Positions 18,684 to 26,615 of a stretch of DNA of 64,000 nt are shown in pieces. The DNA is from Martinezella hainanensis. GTDB lineage: Bacteria > Pseudomonadota > Alphaproteobacteria > Rhizobiales > Rhizobiaceae. The position numbers were made by a program, and so were the translations under genes. The DNA is taken from assembly GCF_900094555.1 (NCBI RefSeq), contig NZ_FMAC01000001.1, positions 868,001-932,000 on the forward strand, in the 5' to 3' direction. The notes under the pieces were generated by a model. The model had not been told where the DNA came from and did no database searches. It saw only the letters and a program-made list of their open reading frames with translations. The first letter of the stretch is position 1; each line of letters starts with the position of its first letter.

Positions 18684-19148
18684 ATGCAGATCCAGATCGA
18701 TGTAGCTGTACACGCCGATATCGCGCCATGGATGATGCTGTCAGAGGAGGTTGTTGGGCTCTTCGGCCCGATGCCTGGTTTTTCGACGATCCTGGCACGG
18801 AAGATCGATCGGAAGCAGGCTCTCTGCGCCCGGACCATGAAAGGACATTCCTTTGCTGGCGGTATTTTGCTCGGAGGATCAGGTGACGTTTTTTGGATAC
18901 GCTGGCTTGCTGTTTCGCGGGAATATCGCCGCTGTGGCATTGGCCGAAGGCTGATCGAAACAGCGATCACCCATGTTCCCGCTTATTGCTCCATCTGCGT
19001 GGACACATTTACGAAAGAAACCACCGGAGGATTAGCTGCGCGCCGGATCTACGAAAGCTGCGGTTTTATACCGGGCGAGATTTGGGCAAACGAAGACATG
19101 GTCCGTCAACGTTTCATCCGGGCGCCGCCGAAGGGTTCACTTCCTTAA
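18684..19148 (+). CDS. GNAT-family N-acetyltransferase
   Basis: A 154-residue acetyltransferase. The acetyl-CoA loop is RRCGIG (82-87) after WIRWLAVSREY; RRIYESCGFIPGEIWANEDM is the usual C-terminal motif. Substrate unknown. It starts 10 bases after the upstream kinase-like gene and is probably co-transcribed with it. Confidence 0.85.
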   Translation: MQIQIDVAVHADIAPWMMLSEEVVGLFGPMPGFSTILARKIDRKQALCARTMKGHSFAGGILLGGSGDVFWIRWLAVSREYRRCGIGRRLIETAITHVPAYCSICVDTFTKETTGGLAARRIYESCGFIPGEIWANEDMVRQRFIRAPPKGSLP

Positions 19149-19254
19149 TCGTTCCTCAACTGACAGGATTCATCAATCGAAGCCCATTGCGAGAGCCAAG
19201 AAAAACCGTAAGCTGCACTGACTATCTATTCGAAACATCGAGGGAGTAGCTGAA

Positions 19255-19575
19255 GTGGGCCAGCATATCGGTGATTTAGTTGTGACCAAGATTATGGTTG
19301 TCGGCAACACCGTCACCGGAGTTACCCATGTCAAACGAGGTGGGAAACTGATTGCATCCGGAGGCCTGCTCGGCGGATTGATTATTGAAGCCGGGGGAAA
19401 CGCCGTCGTTTCCGGCCAGATCGGCCGCAATGTCATCAATAACGGGAATCTGGTTTTCAACGGTCAGCTTGCAGGGCGGATCGTTGGTGAAGGCATCGTT
19501 GTCATGGGTCCCGGCGCTGATGTCTCCGGCACCGATCTGCCGATCGAGCCGGCCTCACAACATTCTGCCGCATAA
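19255..19575 (+). CDS. Small repeat protein, probable beta-solenoid, unknown function
   Basis: A 106-residue product starting with GTG, nine bases after GAGGGAG. The middle is a run of short hydrophobic-glycine units (VVGNTVTGVTHV, KLIASGGLLGGLI, GNAVVSGQIGRNV, GNLVFNGQLAGRI, GIVVMGPGADVSG) like rungs of a beta-helix, as in bactofilins or passenger repeats, but too short for a full member. No signal peptide. Function unknown. Confidence 0.65.
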   Translation: MGQHIGDLVVTKIMVVGNTVTGVTHVKRGGKLIASGGLLGGLIIEAGGNAVVSGQIGRNVINNGNLVFNGQLAGRIVGEGIVVMGPGADVSGTDLPIEPASQHSAA

Positions 19576-19684
19576 GGCCGTTTCAGCAAACGTTCGAGGA
19601 CTGCCGACCGGCGACTAACGCCGACCGGCCAATATCGCGGTAACCAATACTATCACCACGAACTCGCCAAGCGGAATCCTCAAG

Positions 19685-20014
19685 ATGAACCTGCTGCACT
19701 ACCTGCTTCTATTCGCTGGCGGCGCCTTTCTCATGAACGCGGTTCCGCATCTGGTGAGCGGAGTTCTCGGTAGACCCTTTCAATCGCCCTTCGCCAAGCC
19801 TCGCGGCGTGGGACTTTCGTCATCCACCGTCAATGTCCTGTGGGGTTTCGCCAATCTCGTGGTCGCATACCTGCTTCTCGTGCGGGCTGGTTCCCTGCAT
19901 TTGGATGACGGATTGGACGCGCTCGCCGTTGGTCTCGGCGCGCTCGCACTCGCTTTGTTTGCCGCACGTCACTTCGGCAATTTCCACGGTGGAAACACGC
20001 CGGAACAACAATGA
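19685..20014 (+). CDS. Small membrane protein, unknown function
   Basis: 109 residues with three likely membrane segments (LLHYLLLFAGGAFLMNAVPH, SSTVNVLWGFANLVVAYLLL, GLDALAVGLGALALALFAA). The NAVPHLVSGVLGRPFQSPFA stretch is typical of a conserved bacterial family without known function. A direct repeat GCCGACCGGC (twice, 19600-19630) lies upstream. Confidence 0.7.
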   Translation: MNLLHYLLLFAGGAFLMNAVPHLVSGVLGRPFQSPFAKPRGVGLSSSTVNVLWGFANLVVAYLLLVRAGSLHLDDGLDALAVGLGALALALFAARHFGNFHGGNTPEQQ

Positions 20015-20042
20015 GGGAATAACTCATTCCCGCCTTCCGCTA

Positions 20043-22490
20043 TCACCCCTTGATCCGTGCCATCTGAGGATCATAAAGCGGCTTCAGCACCACCTGACAC
20101 GGTACGCGGCTCTGCGCGACATCGAGTTCGTAGCGGCCGGACAGCACGAAATCCTCCGTGACGCCGTTGGGATCGCGGACATAGCCGTAGCCGATCGCCT
20201 TGCCGATCGTATAGCCGTAGCCGCCGCTCGACAGCCAGCCGACGCGTTGTCCATCACGATAGATCGTCTCGCGGCCGAGGAGCACGATCTCGGGATCGTC
20301 AGGCACGAAGCAGGCGAGCATCTTCTTCACGCCGGATGCCAGTTGCAGCTCGACCGCCTCGCGGCCGCGGAAGGCGACGTCTTTCTTCGTCTTCACCGCC
20401 CAGGCAAGCCCGGCCTCGACCGGCGTATGGTCCGGCCCAATATCCGAACCCCAGGCACGATAGCCCTTTTCCAGGCGGCAGCTTTCGATAGCGCGGTAGC
20501 CGGCATTGACGAGGCCATGCTCGCGGCCCGCGGCCATCAGCACGTCATAGATGGTCGCGGCATATTCCACCGGCACATGCAGTTCGTAGCCGAGCTCGCC
20601 GACATAGGTGATGCGCAACGCCCGCACCGGGCAACCGGCAATGCCAACGGTCCTCACCTTGCCGAAGGGGAATGCGGCATTCGAAACGTCGGCCGAAGTC
20701 ACTACCTGCAAGATTGCGCGCGATTTCGGCCCCATCAGCGACAACACGGAATAGGCAGACGTCACGTCCACCAGTTCCGCATGCATCTCGGGCGGAATAT
20801 TGCGAGCGATCCAGTCGAAATCATGGGTGGCGAAGCCGGTGCCTGTAGTGATGTAGAATTCGTTTTCGGCAATGCGGGCAACGGTGACATCGCATTCGAT
20901 GCCGCCCCGGTCGTTCAGCATCTGGGTATAGGTCAAGGCACCCACGGGCTTGGCAACGTCATTGGAGGCGATCCAAGAGATTGCGGCTTCGGCATCCCTG
21001 CCCTTCAGCACGAATTTGGCAAAGGAGGTCTGGTCGAAGATCACGGCCGCTTCGCGCACCGCCTTGTGCTCGCGGCCGACGGCATCGAACCAGTTCTGCC
21101 GGCCGTATGTGTAGACATCCTTCGGCTCCTCGCCGGCAAAAAGATCAGCAAACCAGTTCGGCCGCTCCCAGCCGAGCTTTTCGCCGAAGCAAGCGCCCTG
21201 CGCCTTCAGCCGGTCGTAAAGCGGTGACTTGCGGCAGGGCCGGCCGCTGGAATGCTCCTCGAAAGGCCATGCCATGGTGTAGTGCTTGCCATAGGCTTCC
21301 AGCGTTCGGGTGCGAACCCAGTCGGTATCGAAATGCGGGCGGCCGAAACGCCTGATATCGACAGGCCAGAGGTCATAGGGCGGCTCGCCCTTGGCGACCC
21401 ATTCGGCGAGCGCCATACCTGCCCCACCGGCCGAGGCGATGCCGAAGGCGTTGAAGCCGGCGCCGACGAAGAAGTTCTTCAATTCCGGCGCCTCGCCGAG
21501 AATGAAATTGCCGTCGGGCGTAAAGCTCTCCGGGCCGCACAGCAGCTGCTTGACGCCGGCCGTCTGCAGCGCCGGCACGCGCACCAGCGCTTGCTCCATG
21601 ATCTGCTCGAAATGATCGAAATTGCTGTCGAGCAGCGTGTAGTGGAAATCCCTGGGGATGCCGTCGGGCGCCCAGGGGATAGGATTGGGCTCATAGCCGC
21701 CCATGACCAGCCCGCCGACCTCCTCCTTGTAGTAGGTCAGCCGGTCGGGATCGCGCAGCGTCGGCAGGTTGGATGGCACGCCAAAGGATTCGGTGATGAG
21801 ATATTGATGCTCGACCGAGACGAGCGGGACATTGACGCCGAAACGTTCGGCGAAGGTCCGCGTCCATTGCCCCGCGCAGACGACGACGCGCTCGCATTCG
21901 ATGCGGCCTCTCTCGGTGATGACGGCGCGGATCCGGCCCTTGTCGATTTCCAGATCGAGAACCTCGGTATCCTCGAAGATCGACACCCCGCTCATGCGCG
22001 CGCCCTTCGCCAGCGCCTGGGTGATATCGGAGGGATTGGCCTGCCCGTCCGTCGGCAGGAAGGCGGCGCCGACGAGATCGTCCACATCCATCAGCGGCCA
22101 GAGATCGAGCGCCTCCTGCGGCGTCAGGAGATGCATCTGCAGGCCGAAGGATTGCGCCGTCGTCGCCTGCCGCTTCACCTCCGTCCAGCGCTCCTCGTTG
22201 CAGGCGAGGCGCAGGCCGCCATTCATCTTCCAGCCGGTGGCAAGCCCCGTCTCCGCCTCGAGCTTCTTGTAGAGATCGACGGAGTAGCCGAGCATCTGCG
22301 TGATGTTGGCGCTGGTGCGCAGCTGGCCGACGAGACCGGCCGCATGGAACGTCGTGCCCGAGGTCAGCTTCTTGCGCTCCAGAAGCACGGTATCGGTGAA
22401 GCCGAGCTTGCCGAGATGATAGGCGGTCGAGCAGCCGATGATGCCGCCGCCGATGACGACGGTTTTTGCGGTAGCAGGCAGTTCCTTCAT
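20043..22490 (-). CDS. FAD-dependent oxidoreductase with GcvT-like domain (dimethylglycine/sarcosine dehydrogenase family)
   Basis: The 815-residue product joins an N-terminal DAO-type FAD domain (VIGGGIIGCSTAYHLGKLG, about 12-30; TTFHAAG, about 46-52, with the histidine that holds FAD covalently in dimethylglycine and sarcosine dehydrogenases) to a C-terminal folate-binding GcvT/aminomethyltransferase part (about 430-815; GYRAIESCRLEKGYRAWG). The family oxidises N-methylated amines and passes the one-carbon unit to tetrahydrofolate. It starts nine bases after the kinase-like gene and forms an operon with it. The exact substrate is unknown. Confidence 0.9.
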   Translation of the reverse strand: MKELPATAKTVVIGGGIIGCSTAYHLGKLGFTDTVLLERKKLTSGTTFHAAGLVGQLRTSANITQMLGYSVDLYKKLEAETGLATGWKMNGGLRLACNEERWTEVKRQATTAQSFGLQMHLLTPQEALDLWPLMDVDDLVGAAFLPTDGQANPSDITQALAKGARMSGVSIFEDTEVLDLEIDKGRIRAVITERGRIECERVVVCAGQWTRTFAERFGVNVPLVSVEHQYLITESFGVPSNLPTLRDPDRLTYYKEEVGGLVMGGYEPNPIPWAPDGIPRDFHYTLLDSNFDHFEQIMEQALVRVPALQTAGVKQLLCGPESFTPDGNFILGEAPELKNFFVGAGFNAFGIASAGGAGMALAEWVAKGEPPYDLWPVDIRRFGRPHFDTDWVRTRTLEAYGKHYTMAWPFEEHSSGRPCRKSPLYDRLKAQGACFGEKLGWERPNWFADLFAGEEPKDVYTYGRQNWFDAVGREHKAVREAAVIFDQTSFAKFVLKGRDAEAAISWIASNDVAKPVGALTYTQMLNDRGGIECDVTVARIAENEFYITTGTGFATHDFDWIARNIPPEMHAELVDVTSAYSVLSLMGPKSRAILQVVTSADVSNAAFPFGKVRTVGIAGCPVRALRITYVGELGYELHVPVEYAATIYDVLMAAGREHGLVNAGYRAIESCRLEKGYRAWGSDIGPDHTPVEAGLAWAVKTKKDVAFRGREAVELQLASGVKKMLACFVPDDPEIVLLGRETIYRDGQRVGWLSSGGYGYTIGKAIGYGYVRDPNGVTEDFVLSGRYELDVAQSRVPCQVVLKPLYDPQMARIKG

Positions 22491-22499
22491 CGTGTCACC

Positions 22500-23378
22500 T
22501 CAAGAATTGCGAAAATCCTGCCAGGCGCTCTCGAAGCGCCGCAGATTTTCAGCTGTATAAGAAGAATAATCGAATTCGATGTCGGAATGGATTTCAGAGA
22601 CCATGCTCCACATCGTCTCACGCAGAAGCGACGCGCATTTCATCGCCTGATAACGCCGCCGCAGGTCGTCGCTGACGCCAGCCTCGAAATAGGCTTCCAG
22701 CATCGCTTCTTCCTGCGCTTCCGAGAATTCATTGTTGGAGGCAAGGCCGCCGAGATCGAAAAGCGGCGTGTTGAAACCCGCATAGTCCCAATCGATCAGC
22801 CACAGCCGTTTGCCGTCATCGAGGAAATTCGCGGCCAGCAGATCGTTGTGACCGAATGCGATCTCGAAGGGACCAGCTTCGCGTTCCAGTCGCTCGGCAA
22901 TCTCCAGAAAGGAGGGCAAGAGCGGCTTGTGCCGGCTATCGCCAGCGTTCAGGACGGCTGCATAGTCTCGGAGCACATGGAAGACCCAGAAGATCGCCGC
23001 CGGCCCACGAAAATACCTGGCGACATCGCGATGACATGAGCGGACAAGCGAAACGACCCGCTCCATGAATGCAGGATGACTTACATCCTCGGCGGACAGC
23101 GGCTTGGCATCGATATAGTCAAGCACCAATATGCCGGGCTCATGATGAATGACGGCAGGCGAAAGCCCGGCCGCATGGGCTGCCCTGCTTGCAGCAACTT
23201 CGTTTGCGCGGCTGATATGGTGAACGGGGATATCCTCACCCAGCCGCACGACGAAACGGCGGCCTGCATCGCCGACCAGATAGTTGCGATTGGTGATGCC
23301 ACCGACAAGCGGGGCGATCTCGATCGGCCCGTGCCAGAGACTGAGAGAATGGATCATGTCTTCCGGCGTCGCAGTCAT
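22500..23378 (-). CDS. Phosphotransferase of the choline/ethanolamine kinase family
   Basis: A 292-residue aminoglycoside-phosphotransferase-fold kinase. The catalytic Brenner loop HNDLLAAN is at 177-184 and the metal-binding IDWDYAG at 195-201; GGITNRNYLV is the nucleotide loop. GGAGGGGGA right before the ATG at 23378 fixes the start. The pairing with a dimethylglycine-dehydrogenase-like enzyme and a divergent DeoR regulator suggests a methylated amine or amino-alcohol pathway. Confidence 0.88.
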   Translation of the reverse strand: MTATPEDMIHSLSLWHGPIEIAPLVGGITNRNYLVGDAGRRFVVRLGEDIPVHHISRANEVAASRAAHAAGLSPAVIHHEPGILVLDYIDAKPLSAEDVSHPAFMERVVSLVRSCHRDVARYFRGPAAIFWVFHVLRDYAAVLNAGDSRHKPLLPSFLEIAERLEREAGPFEIAFGHNDLLAANFLDDGKRLWLIDWDYAGFNTPLFDLGGLASNNEFSEAQEEAMLEAYFEAGVSDDLRRRYQAMKCASLLRETMWSMVSEIHSDIEFDYSSYTAENLRRFESAWQDFRNS

Positions 23379-23688
23379 TCCCCCTCCGGTGCTACTGCTC
23401 AGCATCCTTTGGACCGAACGTTCCCCACAAAAAGCAAGGCTGTCAAGGGTCTCCCACAAAAAGAAACGAATATTTGGCTTTTTGTTGATTTATTGCACAA
23501 AACTCAAATCAGATCAGCTATGGATATCCGAAAGACGCGCTTCACCGTAGGTGAGATTTGTCTTAAAAACTCAGGCGCGAGGCAACCGGATCGAGACCGT
23601 GCGCGTTGACGCCTTTGGCGACAATGGGCCGGCCATTTCGACAGCCATGCAAGTTTTGGGATCAATACCCTTTGTAGGATCAAGAACC
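23379..23688. promoter_or_regulatory. Divergent promoter region between kinase operon and DeoR gene
   Basis: 310 bases without a gene. CCCACAAAAAG at 23424-23434 recurs as CCCACAAAAAAG at 23453-23464, about one base short of three helical turns apart, and GCACAAAAC lies a little further right. Tandem repeats of this kind are usual for DeoR-family operators, so I propose them as binding sites of the adjacent DeoR protein. Confidence 0.45.
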
Positions 23689-24489
23689 ATGTCGGGCATA
23701 TCCCAGCCACCACTTCACTCCAATCATCGCGAGCGCGAGATTCTGGAGGAGTTGCGCCTGGCCGGCGGCGCAAGCCGCATCCAGTTCCTGGCCGAGCGGC
23801 TCGGCGTTTCCGAAGAAACCATCCGTCGCAACATCCGCAGCCTCGAGGCTAATGGGCTGGTCACCAAGGTACACGGTGGGGTCCATATCAAGGACTCCAT
23901 GAACGAGCCGCCGCTGCACCTGCGCATGAACGAGAACGCCGAAGCCAAGCGGATGATCGCCGCAACCGTCGCCGCCATGATCGAGGATGGCGATGCCCTC
24001 TTCCTCGACGTCGGCTCGACCACCGCCTTCATCGCCGTCGCGTTGCAGAAGCACCAGAACCTTTTCGTCGTCACCAATGCCGTCGCCGTCGCCCACGCGC
24101 TCGCCACCCGCAACGGCAATCGCGTCTTCTTTGCAGGCGGCGAATTGCGCGGTCACGACGGCGGCACCTTCGGCATGGAAGCCGCCAATTTCCTGCGTCG
24201 CTTCAACGTGCGCCACGCCATCCTCTCGGTCGGCGCCATCAACGCGGCCTCGGGCTTCATGCTGCACGATCTCGAGGAAGCGGAATATTCACGGGAAGCG
24301 GCAAGCCGCGCCGAAAACCGCATCGTCGTCGCCGACAGCGCCAAGTTTGGCCGCAGCGCACCGATCGTCCTGAGCGAACCCACAACCTACGACGTACTGG
24401 TCACCGACGACATGCCGCCGGACGATATTCGCGCCATGCTGGAACGCAACGAGATCGAGCTCGTCATCGCCAACCGGCAACGGGGCTAG
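23689..24489 (+). CDS. DeoR/GlpR-family transcriptional regulator
   Basis: A 266-residue repressor: N-terminal winged helix (REREILEELRLAGGASRIQF, LGVSEETIRRNIRSLEANGL, about 14-55) with the family signature, then the sugar-phosphate-isomerase-like sensor domain (LFLDVGSTTAFIA, VVTNAVAVAHAL, VADSAKFGR). AGGAT precedes the ATG at 23689. It faces the kinase-flavoprotein operon and probably represses it; family members sense phosphorylated ligands, which fits a kinase in the operon. Confidence 0.9.
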   Translation: MSGISQPPLHSNHREREILEELRLAGGASRIQFLAERLGVSEETIRRNIRSLEANGLVTKVHGGVHIKDSMNEPPLHLRMNENAEAKRMIAATVAAMIEDGDALFLDVGSTTAFIAVALQKHQNLFVVTNAVAVAHALATRNGNRVFFAGGELRGHDGGTFGMEAANFLRRFNVRHAILSVGAINAASGFMLHDLEEAEYSREAASRAENRIVVADSAKFGRSAPIVLSEPTTYDVLVTDDMPPDDIRAMLERNEIELVIANRQRG

Positions 24490-24569
24490 CGACGCTAATG
24501 CGTCCAAAGGCCGGACCGAGGCAGATGAAATTGAGCGATGTGCTCGTTTAAAGCAAATCACTCGCGAGC

Positions 24570-25451
24570 TTAGCCCTTGCACATAACCTCAAGCGTCTGT
24601 GCAGCTTTGCTCGCATGGCGCTCCTTGTGGCGCAGCAGCCGGAAGCTGCGGGCGGGCAGATCGAAACTGGCCTGAACCAGCAGCCCCTGCCCGAGATAGG
24701 CTCTTGCCGCGGCACTCGAAATGGCCGCAGCGCTTTTCCCGGCGCCGACAGCGGAGAGAACAGCTTCATTCGAAGGCAAAACGAGCGCCACGTCGAGATC
24801 GCGCGGCGAAGCGCCGAGCCTGGCGACTGCGTTCTCGAATTCCGAGCGTGTGCCCGACCCCTCCTCCCGCATCACCCAGGACGTGCCGGTGGTTAGGTCA
24901 TCAGCGGTCAGTTGCCGTCCGTCCGCCCAGGGGTGATACGGCGGCACGACGATGACGAGCGCGTCCTGTGCCACGACCTTCATCGACAGCGCCGGCGCAT
25001 CCACTTCGCCCTCGATGAAACCCAGTTCGGCCGCACCATCGATGACGGCCTCGGTGACGGTGCGGGTATTGCCGATCGTCAGATCGAGCTCGATGCCGGG
25101 ATACTCGCTGTGAAACCGCATCAGCAAGGGTGGCAGCCAGTAGCTGGCGATGGTCTGGCTTGCATAGAGGCTGAGGTGGCCGCGCTGCAGGCCGCCCAAT
25201 TCCGAAAGCATGAGCTCGGCTGAGCGCACGCGCGCCAGCGTCGCCTTGGCTTCGCCCAGGAAGGAACGGCCCGTCTCCGTCAATTCGATCCTCCGCCCGA
25301 CGCGATGGAAAAGCTCGACGCCGTAATAGGCTTCGAGGTTCTTGATCGCAGAGCTGACGGCGGAAGGCGTCAGATGGATCGCTTCGGCGGCATTCGTCAG
25401 ATGCTCTCGCTCCGCGACAGCGACGAAAATGGCGAGCTGTTCAAAGGTCAT
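24570..25451 (-). CDS. LysR-family regulator, YeiE-like
   Basis: 293 residues; N-terminal HTH (HLTNAAEAIHLTPSAVSSAI, about 17-36) and a C-terminal substrate-binding fold (SLYASQTIASYWLPPLL). It is divergent from a YeiH-type gene 116 bases away; the same divergent pair, yeiE with yeiH, is conserved in enterobacteria, so it probably controls that transporter. A possible binding site is at 25470-25498. Confidence 0.9.
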   Translation of the reverse strand: MTFEQLAIFVAVAEREHLTNAAEAIHLTPSAVSSAIKNLEAYYGVELFHRVGRRIELTETGRSFLGEAKATLARVRSAELMLSELGGLQRGHLSLYASQTIASYWLPPLLMRFHSEYPGIELDLTIGNTRTVTEAVIDGAAELGFIEGEVDAPALSMKVVAQDALVIVVPPYHPWADGRQLTADDLTTGTSWVMREEGSGTRSEFENAVARLGASPRDLDVALVLPSNEAVLSAVGAGKSAAAISSAAARAYLGQGLLVQASFDLPARSFRLLRHKERHASKAAQTLEVMCKG

Positions 25452-25469
25452 GGGAAATCATTCTAATTT

Positions 25470-25498
25470 ATCGAACAAAACATAGGATAATATTCGAT
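25470..25498. promoter_or_regulatory. Inverted repeat between the yeiE- and yeiH-like genes
   Basis: ATCGAA at 25470-25475 and TTCGAT at 25493-25498 form an inverted repeat with a 17-base AT-rich spacer, 19 bases from the LysR start. The position suits autorepression and control of the divergent transporter. Confidence 0.4.
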
Positions 25499-25567
25499 GG
25501 ATGTCGACATCGGCAGATGAGACTTTCCAGCCGTCACCAAATCACAAGAAACGAATGACGGCACGCC

Positions 25568-26590
25568 ATGTCCCCAGCTCGACGCGCAAACGAGATCCTT
25601 CCCGGCCTAGCACTCACCGCGGCGGTAGCCCTTCTGGCCTATGCCGCAGAGCATGTTGAAGTAGGCCTCCTCGGTGGCCGGTGGATCGAAAGCCTGGTGC
25701 TTGCCATCGCCCTCGGCATCTTAGTCTGCACGATCAAGCCGCTGAAGCCGGCCATGAAACCGGGCATCGATTTCAGTGCCAAGTTCCTTCTGGAAATCGC
25801 CATCGTCCTTCTCGGCGCGTCCATCAGCCTTTCGGCGATCCGCGGCGCCGGCGTCTGGCTGATTGCCGGCATCGCCATCGTCGTCGTGCTGTCGATCGCG
25901 GCTACCTATCTCATCGGCCGGGCGCTCGGCCTGCCGCCGAAGCTCGCAACGCTGATCGCCTGCGGCAACTCGATATGCGGCAATTCGGCAATCGTCGCCG
26001 TTGCGCCCGTGATCGAAGCCGACTCGCAGGAGATCGCCGCAGCACTCGCCTTCACCGCCGTCCTCGGCATTGCCGCCGTGTTCCTGCTGCCGCTTTTCTA
26101 TTTCCACTTCGGCATGAGCGTGCCGCAATACGGGACCCTCGCCGGACTGACGGTCTATGCGGTGCCGCAGGTACTGGCGGCGACCGCTCCCGTTGGCCTG
26201 CTCGCCGTCCAGACCGGCACGCTCGTCAAGCTCGTCCGTGTCCTGATGCTGGGTCCGGTCATCTTCCTGCTCGGCATCCTCACCAAGGCTGAAGCCTCAG
26301 GCAGCGATGAACGCAACGGCCATCACCATTCTCTGGTCCCCTGGTTCATCTGCGGCTTTCTCGGGCTTATGGCGCTGCGTTCTTTCGGACTTATTCCGGA
26401 TGCGCTGGTGACACCGATGGAGACTGTTTCCGGCATTTTGACCGTCATCGCCATGGCAGCGCTCGGCCTGTCGGTAAACATCCGCTCCGTTGCCCATGCC
26501 GGCGGCAGGGTGATTGCCGCAGCGACGCTATCGCTTTTAACGCTTGGCGCCATCAGCTACGGCCTGATCCTCGCTCTGCAGATTCAGTAG
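25568..26590 (+). CDS. YeiH/UPF0324-family membrane protein, putative sulfate exporter
   Basis: 340 residues with about ten membrane segments; CGNSICGNSAIVAVAPVI is the family hallmark, followed by AVPQVLAATAP and LVKLVRVLMLGPVIFLLG. The family is annotated as putative sulfate exporters; direct proof is scarce. Divergent from its probable LysR regulator. Confidence 0.9.
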   Translation: MSPARRANEILPGLALTAAVALLAYAAEHVEVGLLGGRWIESLVLAIALGILVCTIKPLKPAMKPGIDFSAKFLLEIAIVLLGASISLSAIRGAGVWLIAGIAIVVVLSIAATYLIGRALGLPPKLATLIACGNSICGNSAIVAVAPVIEADSQEIAAALAFTAVLGIAAVFLLPLFYFHFGMSVPQYGTLAGLTVYAVPQVLAATAPVGLLAVQTGTLVKLVRVLMLGPVIFLLGILTKAEASGSDERNGHHHSLVPWFICGFLGLMALRSFGLIPDALVTPMETVSGILTVIAMAALGLSVNIRSVAHAGGRVIAAATLSLLTLGAISYGLILALQIQ

Positions 26591-26615
26591 CATACGCCGC
26601 AAGATTGGCTGACGA

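Noticed and set aside
20043..23039. Two long plus-strand open frames (19833-21227 and 21252-23039) opposite the FAD-dependent oxidoreductase
   Set aside because: Antisense shadows; the flavoprotein and kinase on the minus strand have full motifs.
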